A DNA stretch of 64,000 bases from Cyanoderma ruficeps (taxonomy: Eukaryota; Chordata; Aves; Passeriformes; Timaliidae). This document shows, piece after piece, positions 12,961 to 26,120 of this stretch (position 1 is its first letter; every line of letters starts with the position of its first letter). Position numbers and translations under genes: made by a program. The stretch is taken from NCBI GenBank assembly GCA_008694505.1, contig VZDJ01000034.1, positions 3,601,684-3,665,683 of the forward strand, in the 5' to 3' direction. The notes under the pieces were generated by a model that did no database searches, was not told the DNA's origin, and saw nothing but the letters and a program-made list of their open reading frames with translations.

Positions 12961-14399
12961 AATTTCTAAAAAAATTTGTATTTGAACAGCTTTTAAAACT
13001 TACTTAACTTAGAAAACTGCTGAAGGATTCCTAGAGAACAAGAGGTCACACAGAAGGGATGCAAAGGCCTCTAGGAACCATTTAGGTTTTTTGGGCTGGA
13101 AGTTTGTCTGTGTGTCTGTTCATGCAGATATTTATGGATTCAAATCAGGATAATGAAAATCTGTCCAACTTCACAGCTGGACAACACATTACCCATGTAA
13201 CTCCTATACACCGGGATTCCTACATAATTTTCCTTCAGCATTCCCAAAGTCCTTAAAAACTTCCCTGAACGAGTCCTCGTGCTGCCTGAAAATGGATGTT
13301 TGAGCTGTCAGAATTCTTGTTTTCAGCACCAATTAAAAGCCATTTCCCGTCTGCAGTAAAACAGGTGGAGAAAAGGAGACAAAGGGATCAGTCCCTTGCT
13401 CCTGTCCTTAGGAATAAATGCTTGTTTCCAGGTTTCTACTGTAATTTCAGCTAAAAGTGATCAACCCCCCCAATTTCTGAGGATTTAGAATACAATAATG
13501 ATGGGAGCAAGCAAAATGTACAATATACAAAACTTGACAATTGGATCCTCATTTAACCCCCCTTGATATTGTGAATGAGGACAAAGATGATGAGGGAACA
13601 GTGAACTGCTCACACAAAACCAACCATGGCTTTTTAAAACTAAGATTCTGAACTTCAACACTGGCTACAGTCAAAAATGATCCCATTTCCCCTCTTTCTT
13701 CCAGTAACCATGAAAACTTATTTCAAATGGTGCTTCACGTTGGTGCTGACAATGAGTTATTCCTCTCCCAGCAAAATCTCCTAAATTTCCTTCATTAATA
13801 ACCAGGGAAAAGTTCAATTAGACAAAACACAAGGCTTCATTCTGGAAGCTACTAGAAAAAAAAAATCTGCTTTAATTTCTTCCACCTTTCATTGACACAA
13901 TAAAAATAACAGCCAAAAAAATAAATCATTAAATACCTGTTTGGTATTTAATCCTCGTGGCTGCAGAGGGTGACAAGCCAGGGGAAAGCCAACTCCCAGA
14001 GTTTGTTTCAACTCTTTGTTTTCAGCTTTTCTGTGGAGACACTCACCAGAATAAATTCCACCTGAGGAAGCTCATGCTCCTGTCTGAGTAACCGAAGAAA
14101 AATTGTTGGGCATTCAGAGCAATCTGGGCTTTGTTGAGATTTCCCTTCTCCGACTTTTACAGTCACTTGTCATTCCATTTAATAAGAGGGAAAACTTTCC
14201 TGACCAGCTAAATTATGCCATTCAAGACGTTAAGGAAAACACACATACCCTGAAGTAAAGGCAAAATTATGCTGCAATCATCAAATCAGCCTTCTCTTCT
14301 TTATCCCATCTGTATATTCTCCTTGGAAAAGCTGGAGCACGAGCAGTACAGCCCTACCTGCCTGCCGCTGCAATTGCTGGTATTTTAATCTCATCAAAG

Positions 14400-14620
14400 A
14401 ATCTGAGTTTTCCTTCCCGCTGTTTTGACTTTGCTGTCTCTTAGCCCTGTCACATTCACTAGTTTTGAATAAGTGCAGAACTTGCATTTACAGAATTTGC
14501 AATCTGCGAGATTGTTTAAGTGATTTATCAAATACTTTGATTGAACACTTATTGCTGCTCCAGTTCTGAATCTCATTTAAATTGACTGGGCTTGACATAA
14601 GCCTTTGGAGTGAACACAGA
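14400..14620. promoter_or_regulatory. Candidate conserved noncoding element
   Basis: Contains TTGCAATCTGCGAGATTG and TTAAGTGATTTATCAAATAC, followed by TTTGATTGAACACTTATTGC. TCAAAT- and ATTGAAC-type cores recall TCF/LEF or homeodomain sites. No repeat or coding signal is present. Confidence 0.27.
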
Positions 14621-15835
14621 AACGAGTCCAGGCTCTGGCAGGTACAGCACGAGGGGGAAAAAGTTCCACCTCCAGCCCCGGCACTTCTGGAATTACACCC
14701 TGATAAAATCAGTGCTCTCTATTCCTTATCATGCATTTTATGTCTGAGAAAACCACAGTCAGATGGACTTTATCTTATTGGTGATGGTTATTTCAGAGCA
14801 CAACAGCTCTGAAAAATGGTTCAGAAAACACAGAGCACTCCCCAGGGTTCTAAACCAGAAAATTTGGGTTTTCTCTCAGTGGGGATGAAGGGCTCAGACC
14901 CTTGGCAGGCTCTGCTCAGCCACAACCACATCACTTAAATCCAAATTAAAATCACTTTGCACTCACAGTCAACACTCAGAGTAGAGAAAGACTCTAAGTC
15001 CTGAAATACCCAAAAAATTGGGGGAAAAAGGTTATTTTTTTTTGTCATCAGACGGGTGGTGCACCGCTGAGGGATGCTAAGCAAATTTAGGGCAAATGGA
15101 TTTGGTCTGCAGAGACAACACCCAAAGGGATGCAACAAAACTCTTCTAAATTAGAACTCAATGCACCCCAGACAGACACCACTGGAAGGCTCAAGGCCTC
15201 CTGCTCCATGGAGGCATTTCAATTTAACTATTTCTGCATTAAATTCATGCAATTCCCTCTTTTTTTCCTAGCTTTGTGTAGAACAAACACAGTCTCCAAG
15301 ACCACGTGCTGCCTGCCACTTCCCTTTCCGTGAGAGAACCACTTAGAAACAAAACTTGGCCATGATGAAGGGCTGTAATAAATCAGAAATAACACAAAGG
15401 GGAGGGTCGTAGCCATGGTGGATTCCAAGCACCTGGGATCCCGAGGTGAGCAGGTACAGTGTTCACTGTGAGGGACGAGCCAGCAGAGGTAGAAGGAACG
15501 GAGAGGATTTGTTTCAGCCCGTCAGAGATTAAATGAAATGCTCCTGCAGTCCCGAGGCTTTCTTGCTAAGTCTGTTGTCTTTCAGGCTCATGGCATTTTC
15601 AATGCTTCCTCCAAACTCATGTGGGATAATGCACTCCCAAAAAGTAGGCTCTAGGTATGCACATTCTTAAAATCAACCACTCAACACGCATCCAAATAAA
15701 AGTGAGCTTTCCTCCCCATTTTCCCCAAGAAAGGAAGCTCAGAGCCCTTTTATGCATTGTGAATGGCCCACCTAATTTAGACTGAATTATACCCTAACCT
15801 TCATTTCCCCTTTACTTCTTTGCTCCATTCAGCAG

Positions 15836-15884
15836 TTTCTGACTTCAGCTAATTCACTANTTTCTGACTTCAGCTAAATCACTA
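15836..15884. repeat. 24-bp duplication split by a single N
   Basis: TTTCTGACTTCAGCTAATTC... at 15836-15859 is followed by N at 15860 and then a second copy at 15861-15884 differing at one base. The structure suggests two overlapping contig ends joined without collapsing the overlap. Confidence 0.93.
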
Positions 15885-16462
15885 ACAATCCCAGCTGGTC
15901 CTTCCCAGCTCCCAGTTCTTTAGCACATTGTCCAAGGAAACTATGTGCTCCCATCTACACTGGTATTCCACTCTCCAATTAACCTACTGCTGAGAGGCTT
16001 TACCCCTTTCCACCATCCATTCCTCTGCACAGACATTTTTTTTTTTTTAACCTTTTATTTCTTGAATTGAAGTGCGGGAGATCCCTTCCAGGTGAGAAGG
16101 TGTTAAATTTATTTGCTGAAGGTTACTCAGAAAGACAGACCCAGGATGGGGGTGAGAGCCCTGAAAGAAAAACCTGCTTGATCTCCAGCGCTTTTCAAAG
16201 GTGAGTGTTAGGGCACAGATGTTTAAGGTAGAAGTAAACAAATAACAAAAGAATTTCCACACTTGCTCTGTGACAGGCGTGTGCTTGTTCTGAGCGCTGA
16301 ACCCTGGCAGAGGAGCCAGCTCAGCCAGAGGTGTGGCTGGGTTTTGATCCACACACAGATGGCACTGCTGGAGACACGGGCAGGGATTTGTGTTCTCCTT
16401 CTTTCAAAAGAATCGATGGAATTTTTTATCACACAGTTCGAACTTAGGTGGCAACAGAGGGA

Positions 16463-16513
16463 AGGCCTGCGGGCCTGCGGGCCTGCGGGCCTGNTGTGGG
16501 CCTGCGGGCCTGG
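16463..16513. repeat. 8-bp (GGGCCTGC)n repeat with an N
   Basis: Four and a half units of GGGCCTGC, an N at 16494 inside a TGNTGTG interruption, then two more units. It is GC-rich and the true copy number is uncertain. Confidence 0.94.
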
Positions 16514-17511
16514 AGAGCTCCTCACTGTGAGAGTTTTGCCATGTCTGCAAGAAAAAAGCTTTGATCCATGTTACAAACCTATTTCACTGATTACCTTATC
16601 TAAAAGAACATATTTATAGACATAAAACTTTAGTTTTTGTCTGATCAGGGACAGACGTGAGCCCGATCATTTGGGTGCCTGATCACATCACACTTGCACG
16701 AATAGAACAAGCCAGCCAGAAACTGTTCTGCCATTTTGGGATAAAGCCAAGGCTTCAACATCTCGGAGTCCCCTACCCAACATTTTACACCCAGAATTCC
16801 CACAGCAAATGTTAATAAACCTCTCTGGATTCATGCTAGAGCCTCGTTTCTCTTACAATGAGGGCCTGCACATCACCTCTGCTGATAACAAGTGTCTCCC
16901 TTCCTCACCTAAACTCTTATAGTTATCTCCAAAACTCCTTCCTTATGTGTATTAATACCACATTTTAGAAGACCTGAACTTCTATGTTTGCTTCCTGAAA
17001 TCCATTTAACATTTCCTTCTCTCCCCCACCATGCCAAGTGCCTTCTTTCTGGGTAAATGGCCCGGATCTCATCACTGACATGATCCCAGATAACAACAAA
17101 GACAGAGAAAAATGTAATTACTGGCTATTAAACACCCACCTCCCCCAATCCCTCATTTTCTTGTACATTTGCTTAGAAGCAAGTGAGCATAACAACAGCC
17201 CCGTGCTCAGAAAGTGGGGCCAGGAATCAGGCAGTGAGAAAGTCAATATGGAGCAGTGTGTCCATTTGTTTTGATTTATCTCACTAACTTCAATTGACAG
17301 TTAATTCATCAGAGGAGGAAAATGCCAGTCTAGTGAAAACACAACTCGTGAAGGAGAGAGAACCGAGTGGAAAACACAGAGTGTGGATAATACAGGTAAT
17401 AAATTAAAGGATACAGTATCGGTATTTTATCATTCCCATTCTGGATTTGCTATATCCCGACTCTTGCCAATTACAATTTATAGTGAGAAGTAAATTTACA
17501 CTGATTTATTT

Positions 17512-17528
17512 CACACACACACACACAC
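17512..17528. repeat. (CA)n microsatellite
   Basis: About eight CA units within intron 2; no other feature is visible around it. Confidence 0.9.
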
Positions 17529-20500
17529 GCCCTTTACAAAATGAGGTGACTTTGGGAAACAGGAAAAGACAGGGAAAGGAGTCACTTTGGCTCAAATTCC
17601 TAAATCTGAAATTTCCAGCAGCAACTTCAAACCCTTGTAACAAACCACAGGTGAGATGAGAATTTACACTGAGAACATCGTCTTGGATCTAAAATCCACC
17701 AAAATAATGAAGAGTTGAAAATGGGATTTGCACCAGTGACACCAGTGCAGGGGGTGGGGACACACGGGGAGCCTCACGTCTCCCTGTGGGCTGCTCCATG
17801 GCCTCACAGGGCTGGGTATTCCCCCTCACCCAGGGATTCCCTGGTTTAGCCCCCTGACCCCACAGCTCCTCCGTTGGAGTCATTTTTGATCACCCAGCAA
17901 CGTTTCGTTTCTCCCTGCTCAGGGGGGTTTTGCCTTCAATGCCCCTCTTTCCCAAAGGATGTTTTTCAGGTTGGTCTTTGCCTGACCTTAGGACAACATC
18001 AGTGACAATAAAAGCTGGAGATGGGATTTGGGGAGGCTGTGAGAGCCTGGCCCAGTTCCACTGTGTTCACCTCACACTCCCCCAGTGCCCAGAGCCATCA
18101 GGTAAGAGACATCAGGCAGAATATCCCTGCTGGGATGAATGTATGAATTCATTTAGTTCACACCATCCCCATCCTCTCTGAACCTCCTGATCTGCTGTGT
18201 TCTGGAATTTGCCTTTCACTACAAAAAGAAGAACTTGCTAGTATTGAATTTAAACACTTTTCCCAGTAGTTTCATCAAATGCTCCTGTACAAGGATCCTG
18301 TTTGTTCTTACACAACAATCCCAGTTTGAATTTCAACCTTGCACGGACGCAACTTGGATTACTCTTCCCTGCATATTCCTAATCAAATGATCTCGTGTTA
18401 ATTTGAATGGAAGTTAAACTGTGACCATTTTGGCCCATTCATTGAGTTTTGCAGGGCTACTGAATATTTTGGGCACCATCCCTGATGCTGAACTTCTGTC
18501 TGGGAAGTGCTGCTCTTCCACACCAGAGCAGACCCCAATTTCTGCTCCAAAGAGCACAGACAGCTCAACAAGTAGCTGAACTTCCTGCCTTTTTTTTATT
18601 TTTCCCCTTAAATCACCTTCTGTGCTTATTAAACCCCCAGCACAGCTGCAGGGGATGAGAAGAAATGAAGCTTCTTTCTGTCCATTTCCCAGGAAACTGG
18701 ACAAGAAACTGAACAAGAGCCAAAAATAATCTGTCCTGGTTGAAGCATCTGCATTTTGCCTCCACAACTCTCCAGGAAGGCACCGTCTCCACCTCCCTGC
18801 CATGCTGCTGAAATTCATCGTGGAGATGATAAAACCACTTAGGAACAGCAGAAGATCCTTCACTTCTGAAGGTGGGAATATCCAAAAATCAAGGTTTGGG
18901 ACAACGGCTCAGTTGGTGTTTAAGAGATGAGCTGCCCTCACTTTTGATTTCAGCTCGTGTAAACTTGGTGCAAGTTACCAACAGTGCAGCAGTTTTGAAT
19001 TGCTAAGCTAAAAAGGGGATTAAACACCACCACCAAAAAAATAAATAATAAAGATTGTATCAACTTTGAAAATCCTACACCTTCCATATTACTGGCTAAA
19101 GGCTGCAAAGGCACAAATACAGGGTAGGACACAGGAGGGAGAAAGGAATCACAGCCAGAACTTTCACCCAAATGCTGAAATTAAATCCCAAGTCTTGCAA
19201 AGGTTCAGAGAAGTCTGTATACTTCTGTTACATTCACAAAGTGCTGCATTGGGGGAGTTATTGCTCAGAAAAGGAAATACCAATTATTGCAGGAGGATTT
19301 ATTGGCTTGGTCCCACAAGCCCAAATGCCAGGCTGGTCTAGTGGATGGGGTGAACTCCTTAAAATACCTAAAATTAGATATACTCTTTTATTATATAGGT
19401 ACATGATTTTATACTAGACATGTATAACTCCTCAAAATACCTTAAAACCTTCAAATCCTTCCAAAACATTGATCTTTTTTCATCACCCATTTCTGAACAT
19501 CCTGTGGTTGATGTTCAGCATCACCTGACAGTGCAACACCCATTTCACCAGCTGGTCCCAAGTGCACATTTTCACCCACTGCTGCCACACCTCCACCTGC
19601 AGCTCCACCTTCCTTGCTTTCCAGGAAGAACTGAAACATTCCAGAATGTTCTGATCTATCAAAAGTCCAAATAAAATGCTAGAGGTGCAAGCTCTGCTCG
19701 TTTTAGGTGGGGGTGTTTCTGCTCCCTGGCTGGACCCAGCATTTCCACCAGGATTCCCACCTGGGTGGTTCCCACCCTGCCAGAGGACACAAGGCACCAC
19801 CACAGCCCCAGCAAGAACCAAAATCCTTGGGTCTGCACTGAATTCTCCCCCTGCAAAAACTTTTTAGCCACTCCAAGGAATGAAACACAACGACCCAAGT
19901 TGGATGGATAAGGATTTCCCCTGCTCAGCCGAGCAGGCTGTGATTTAGCAGTAAAGTTTCCAAGTTGTTAAATAACCTTTTCCTTCGTTACATAGAAGAT
20001 GAAGGAAGCTAAAAGGTGTAAGCAGGAAAACAGAATCTGATGTTTTATGGTGTTTAGGGGTGGGATTACCCAGTCCCACTGAAGCTGCCTGTGTGGCACT
20101 GACAGAAAATTCACCTCAGCTACAGCTGACAACTCTCCCCTCCTTCAAGAGACAAATATTTATTCCCCTCCTTACAGCAATTCCTTCAGACTATGGCTGT
20201 TGTCAGCTACAGGAGAATCATGGGTTTCCTGTTGGGATCTTTGACACTTGTCAAGTTCAGTTCAAAAAACTTCCCCTCTTGCAGCGTTAAAATCATGCTC
20301 ACAAGGAAAGTTTTGCAGCTCTGCTGCACCAAAACCCTTTGGACGTAACCTAGTTTTTAAAATTTGCTTTGAATGAATAAATTGGATTTCAATTTGCCTC
20401 GTTAACAGTTCTGAAGTTCTGAGCCTGTCCCCCTCCCTGCCCTGCTGGAGGACAGACACAGCCCTTGGAAAGGACTGGGGACACTGCTCAGCCCTGCTAC

Positions 20501-20659
20501 TCTCTGCCTCCGAGACAGGACGTTTATCCAGCTCTTCACACCCCCCTTCTTTTCCAAACATTTGGCTGTGGCGGCCCCCTCCCCTTTCTTTTCCCTTCCC
20601 CTTGCTCCAAGTTTAAGGCAGTTCACCACTTACGGTCATTTACAGCTTACATCCCGGCA

Positions 20660-20960
20660 AATCCAGAAGGTGTCTGATGAAAAAGAAGGACTAGCCAAGC
20701 ATCTTAATCCCCCTGTTCATTCATGCTCTCTGTAATGTTCTTTCAGGCCTCTGCTGAGAGACTAGGCTGAAATGAAGGCTGATAAATTAGTCTGGAGGGA
20801 AACAAGGCAGATTCTGCTTGTAAAAGGTCATTCCAACTTTGTTCTGGGTGAGGGTTTATCTTGACTGCAGCTGCGACAGACAATGGCCGGGGCCTAAACG
20901 GCAGAAATCCAAGCTCTGCTCACGAAATTACTGTGCTGATAAGGGAGAATGGGCTTCGGG
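20660..20960. promoter_or_regulatory. Candidate conserved noncoding element
   Basis: Unique block with TTCATTCATGCTCTCTGTAA, AGGCTGATAAATTAGTCTGG, AAAAGGTCATTCCAACTTTG (an AGGTCA half-site), 'CTGCAGCTGCGACAGACAATGG' (E-box CAGCTG) and GAAATTACTGTGCTGATAAG. The pattern resembles vertebrate enhancers; conservation is untested. Confidence 0.3.
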
Positions 20961-21589
20961 GAGATCTAAATGGGAAAAGGGAGGTGGGGGACAAGGGTGA
21001 GACGTAGGTGTTTTTGAACAGGATTGAGCAGGGATGGCACAATGAGATGTGCGATTAAAGCAGGGCGAGACCCGACGGGGAAGGAGCACACGGCTGCCTG
21101 CTCAGAGCAAAAGGGAGGAAAGAACCTCTTGTGTGTGCTGAGGGAAAGGTGTCGGTGCTTCATGGGCATGAAGGGGCTCGGCCTGGACCAGACTGGTTAG
21201 AAAATACACCAAACTCAGAGGTGGCTCGGGCAGGCCCAGGGCTCAGGGCACAGGCATCACTTCCAGGACATGCAGGGATTTATTTCCTCAGCAACACGTG
21301 GCCAAGAGCAGCCAAAATAAACCCCACCAAGGAGAGTGCAGGACACTGGCTGAGAACACTCCTCAGTGGAAAACACTTGTTTTCTTTAAGAACTTTTTGT
21401 GCCTTTCTGGGCAAAGAGAGTAAATGATGGTGAGTTGTGATGAGCCACCCTCCAGCCCATTCTTCTGATGGAGTCCCCTGAGAGATGTTTTCTTTATGAA
21501 CACATCCCACTGGAACCTGCACATCCCATCAGTGCAGAGGGTCACAGCCCACTGTCACCTCTCTGGAAGCTGATTCCAGCTCCACTCGG

Positions 21590-22086
21590 GCCTGGAGATG
21601 AGACCCCTCTGCCTCCAGCCCTGGGATGCAGCACAGGATGGGAATGGAGCTGCTGGAGAGAGCCCAGAGGAGGCTCCAGGATGATCAGAGGGATGGAGCA
21701 GCTCTGCTGGGAGAGAGTTGGGATTGTCCAGCCTGGAGAACAGAAGGTGACTTAATTGTGGCCTTCCAGCACCCTGCAGGGAGCCGACAAAAAAGATGGA
21801 GAAAAACTATTTACAAGGGCCTGGAGTGCCAGGACAAGGGGGAATGGCTTCAAAATGAAAGAGAGTAGGGTTAGATTAGAGATTAGGGAAAAAATTCCTC
21901 CCTGTGAAGGTGGTGAGGCCCTGGCACAGGGTGCCCAGAGAAGCTGTGGCTGCCCCTGGTTCCCTGGAGGTGTCCAAGGCCAGGTTGGACAGGGCTTGGG
22001 GCACTCTGGGGTAGTGGAAGGTGTTGGGGTTGAAATGAGGTGGGCTTTAGTGTCCCTTCCAACCCTTGCTGGGATTCCATGATTCT
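21590..22086 (+). mobile_element. CR1 LINE, about 500 bp including end of ORF2/3' UTR
   Basis: One of the two longest CR1s here. It starts in the region around the end of ORF2 (GGAGCTGCTGGAGAGAGCCC, TTGTCCAGCCTGGAGAACAG) and runs through GGCCTGGAGTGCCAGGACAA and CTGGCACAGGGTGCCCAGAG to the terminal GGGATTCCATGATTCTG. It is antisense to PRDM16. Bases 21919-21959 are perfectly complementary to part of the opposite-oriented CR1 at 31072. Confidence 0.94.
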
Positions 22087-22456
22087 GTTGTCTGTTTGCT
22101 TTGAGGACAGAGGGGCCCAGGAAATCAGGAGAGTTGCACAACCCAGCCAAGGTGGAGATTTTACAGGGAGGCCTCACAAAGCAGCTGGGCCTCAGTGACC
22201 ACTTGAGAAGGAGAGCCCAAGACTGGGAATAACTCTTCCAAAGAAACCCCCAAGCTCTGGAAATGCTCTTCCCACCCCAAGGGCCAATTCCCCACCTTGC
22301 CTGACCCCAGGCCCTCCTCCTGCAGCCATGAGTCTTCCATTCATATTTCTAAAAATGACTCAAACTCAGCTTCACACCTTCCCTGGATGAGCAGCCCTCG
22401 TTTTGCAAAGCTGAGATCTCTCAGGACTGGGACGGTCCCAGCACTTTGCTGGGATG

Positions 22457-22732
22457 GAACACACAGAAAGAGGAATGATGAACACACAAAAAGAGGAATG
22501 ATGAACACACAAAAAAAGGAATGATGAACACACAAAAGGAGGAATAATAAACACACAAAAAGAGGAATGATGAACCCACAAAAAAAGGAATGATGAACAC
22601 ACAAGAAGAGGAACGATGAACACACAAGAAGAGGAATGATGAATCCACAAGAAGAGGAATGATGGACACACAAGAAGAGGAATGATGGACACACAAGAAG
22701 AGGAATGATGGACACACAAGAAGAGGAAAGGG
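22457..22732. repeat. 23-bp minisatellite, 12 copies
   Basis: Exactly 12 units of 23 bp, with a consensus near GAACACACAAGAAGAGGAAT followed by GAT. Unit starts fall every 23 bases from 22457 to 22710. Early units carry AAAAAGAGG and GAAC; later units carry AAGAAGAGG; the last three carry GGACAC. Adjacent copies therefore resemble each other most. All three minus-strand frames stay open through it, which creates spurious repeat-rich ORFs. Confidence 0.96.
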
Positions 22733-23629
22733 TGAATAATTAAGTGCTGTGTTGCCACGTGAAGAACCGAGTCCACCCATGTCCCACACCTTTGGAAAAA
22801 GCAATAGACCCAACCTTTCATTTCCATCCCTAAACACAACCAAACTCCCTGGCATTTCCAGAGCAACTGAAGTGCCAAAATGTGTGAAGCCCTAAAGCCC
22901 AGACAAAGCTAGCCTTGCTACATTTACCAGCCCTCCAGATCTGTGCTGCTGCTCTGTCTTTGCCATGGGAAGAGAAGGACGGTGCCAAATTATGCAGAGA
23001 ATGTTATTTTCCTGTTCTTTAAAAGTAATTAACGCAACATTTTACTTGGGAAAATTCGCTGTTGGTACTTCTTGCATCGCACAGGTTTGAGGTAAAGAGA
23101 TTTAATTTAGAACTTTCAGACTTTAGGATTGACCAGGAGCTCAGATGGGCTTTACTGAAGGGTTTGATGACTCTGAGCACATCCCTGGACCTCACCCTGG
23201 AGCCCTCAGTGCCCCAATCCCCCATGAGCATCTCTGTGCACTAAGGAGCATGAGGCTGATTCCCAAAAAACCAACAGCCTTCTGAGTGCCTGAAAACCCC
23301 AAAATGAATTATTCTGCATCACTCCCACCTTCCCAAAGTGCCTCTGAGAGAGCGCCCAGAGCGCTGCCTCCTTCAGAGCCCATGGTTATTTAGGGTTTCC
23401 CTTATTGATCATTTCCTTTACAAAAGCCCACAGTGTTCCAGGCTCCGGTAGCCAGGCTTTGCTTAGGGCAGACAAAACCCAGGTTGAGTCTCTCTGTAGG
23501 TTCAAATTCCAGAGGAAGAAGCAATGCCCTGACTTCTGCAGGGCTTTTGACAACGAGGAAAGCAATTTTTCAAACCGCTGTGCTCACCACTGAGCTCTTC
23601 GTGGGATTTTTTTCCCTTTTCTTTCCCCT

Positions 23630-24070
23630 TTTTGAATGCGTGGCTGATAAAATATTGCTTCAGGAGCTGGCATTCAGGGATGGCTCTCGAAGACGAAAGG
23701 AAAATATTTATTTCCTTTTTCTGCTTGTGAATCAGAATGTTCTATTTAAAGAAAGTGCCCTCTGCCGGATTGCTCATGAGTTATTACCCCTTATGGAAAT
23801 AAAGGAGAAATATCAGGAGGTATTCTTAGTCATTCCCTTCCCCTGTCTCTTCTTTTTTTCCCTTAATTCCTTATATACCCATGTTTTAGCCAATGCCTAA
23901 GATAGAGCAACTTATCTTGGCATTCTTGGGCCTAAAAAAGGCTTTACTCTCTTAACCCTGGCACTGAAGCGTTTGGGGAAATGTCAAAAAACGGGACAAA
24001 TTTCAGCTGTTTCACTTGGATGGCGTAAGGTGCATTTTTCACTTTTATCCAGGGTTGAAATTGTTAAATT
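23630..24070. promoter_or_regulatory. Candidate conserved noncoding element
   Basis: Repeat-poor stretch with TGATAAAATATTGCTTCAGG, TTGCTCATGAGTTATTACCC, GAGCAACTTATCTTGGCATT and ATGTCAAAAAACGGGACAAA. An open frame of 155 codons on the plus strand (23433-23900) shows no family resemblance and is not believed. Confidence 0.27.
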
Positions 24071-24419
24071 AAAGCCCCCCAAAAGGTGGAGCTGTGGACA
24101 ATGGGGTTTCTCCTGTGACTCCATCAGCTTCTTCCTCTCAGTCCTGAGCCATGTTCCTCCTGACATGGTTTTAATTCCAGTCAAAGGAAGCAGCCCAACA
24201 ATTCCCAGCACCTGGATCTGACCCTTCCCCTTTTCCCCAGTGGTCCCCTGACACCAGAACAAAGCCCAGATCCTGCAGGGAAAATAAAAACGTTGATTCT
24301 CTCCCAGAGCTGCTCCCTGGGAAGGGGATGGCACTGAGAATGTACAAAGCTGAGCAATCTCCTCGGCCCAAAAATCTCATTTTAAAAATGTAAATGCTTA
24401 AATTAATTAAAATTATTAG

Positions 24420-24493
24420 AATAAAAATGAAATCTTTTAAATATTTACAGGTCAGGAATAAAAATTAAATCGTTTAAATATTTACAGGTCAGG
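24420..24493. repeat. 37-bp tandem duplication
   Basis: The unit starting AATAAAAATGAAATC at 24420 repeats at 24457 with two substitutions; each copy ends TTTACAGGTCAGG. It is AT-rich intron sequence. The TTTACAG|GT ends imitate plus-strand splice acceptors but are antisense to the gene. Confidence 0.94.
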
Positions 24494-25164
24494 AACCTGT
24501 TTTTCTTCCTTGAGACTAGTTTTTTTTCACTTATGCTCTGAGTTTTGGTCCAAAGCAAAACTTTCTCTGCAGTTTTATATCCACGTGTGTAAAAATTCTA
24601 ACTGGGGATGCTCTTAGCAAATATTGAGGGCAGTCCCAGGCTGCTCTGACATTCTGTTTTCTTCACGAACCAACAGATTCTTTGGTTTTCAGAGTGATTC
24701 CAGGTCTGGGAAATCGGGAGGGAACCTTGCAGGGGAAATGTTTGTTGTAACACTCTGCACCTTGGGAAGGAGCACACCCGGAATTCCTCAGCAAATTCCC
24801 TTCAAGAGCAGCGGTGGGGTTTGGAAAACAACAACTCAGGAACTCCTTTTCCCCGAGGGAGAGAAGCTGCTGCAGGAACATCCTTGCCCGGGCAAAGGGA
24901 GAGGCAGAGGAGGGGAAAATGAATGAATCAGGGAAGGAAAAGGAGCAGGAAATGTCATCACATCCTCACAGAGCCCAGCTGAGAGCCCTTGGAGAGACAC
25001 CAGGAGCTTTGGGGATTTCTTTACTCGTTTAAAGGACTCGCCCTCCTTTCAGCATCTCTGCCTTCAGCTGGATCAGCTTTTAAAGGGAAATGAAGGAATT
25101 CCTGTATTATCTGAGCTGGGAAACATCACAAAACCATCACAGTTCAAGCTGTGCTAAGAGGCTC

Positions 25165-25309
25165 CATCTTATTTAAATATTTTAATATTAAATATAAAAT
25201 ATTTAACATTTTTATTTTGTATTTATAATAATAAATATATGTAATATTACGTTTAAAAATATAATTTTAAAATATACTTTATTTTTAGGACATTTTAATA
25301 TATTTAAGA
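25165..25309. repeat. AT-rich low-complexity tract
   Basis: About 145 bp almost devoid of G and C (TTTAAATATTTTAATATTAA, AATAATAAATATATGTAATA). A possible nuclear-matrix or replication-related AT tract, but nothing beyond composition supports that. Confidence 0.85.
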
Positions 25310-25889
25310 CTCAAAGAAGTGGAATATAATTCTCCTCTCAGCATTTAAGGCCAGTCACGTAAAATAAATTTCCTTTGGCGCTTAGGACTATTTCTAAAAA
25401 GCAGAGAAAATAAAAAAAAAGACCCCCTGCTAAAAAATTAAATTTTGCAGGAATAGGGAGGTTGGACTGCTGTGAGTCAGTGACACTTTAAAGTTTGTTC
25501 AAAACCCAGAGGATTTCCCTGGCCCAGACGTGGATCCAGAGCTCTGCTGCATCCTCAGCTGCTGGCTCCTGTTTTTTCCCCAGTTATTTGTTATTTGTTA
25601 TTTATTTGCTCTACATTTCCCCCCACCCCAAATAGGAAACAAAAGCACTTATTTATTTTTCGTATGTAAAGGAGCAGCCTGGCTCTGACACTTCAGCTGA
25701 GAGAAGCCTTTGTGCTTCAGCAAATAACGTCTCTTAAATTAAAATATAAATTAAAACAAACTGCTTTTATCAGGGGTGTTTACCCTGTGAAACAAACTGA
25801 GCTAAAACCACGACTCCTCTCAGATCTCCTACAATCCAGGTGCTAAATTTCCCCCCAGGACGAGATTCCCATTCTTCTCTCAATTAGGA

Positions 25890-26120
25890 AAATTAACAGC
25901 GCCCGTGATAAATACCATTACTTATCCGAAGCGACCGAAATCATTATGTAATTATTTTATTTTCATTTTCCCCCGGGTCCCAGAGGCCATAAAGCACAAA
26001 CACACCGTGATTTATTCGGGGTGCTGGCAGGGCTGTGCTCCGTGTCAGCGGGCAGGGGGGGAGTGGGAGCAGCAGAAATGCAATCAGGTCACACTCAGTA
26101 ATCACTGGGCTTTTAGGTGG
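25890..26120. promoter_or_regulatory. Candidate conserved noncoding element
   Basis: GATAAATACCATTACTTATC, CGAAGCGACCGAAATCATTA, TGTAATTATTTTATTTTCAT and CCATAAAGCACAAACACACC form a unique block retaining several CpGs in an AT-rich setting, which suggests constraint. Confidence 0.28.

Noticed and set aside
22457..22732. Regular array considered as a CRISPR
   Set aside because: Repeats are contiguous with no unique spacers, and the genome is vertebrate.
22372..22878. Minus-strand frames of 124-168 codons rich in FLFLCVHHSS repeats
   Set aside because: Produced by the stop-free 23-bp minisatellite in all three minus frames; not a protein gene.
24440..24493. TTTACAG|GT sites resembling splice acceptors
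   Set aside because: They are on the plus strand, opposite to PRDM16, and lie in a tandem duplication without an adjacent open exon.
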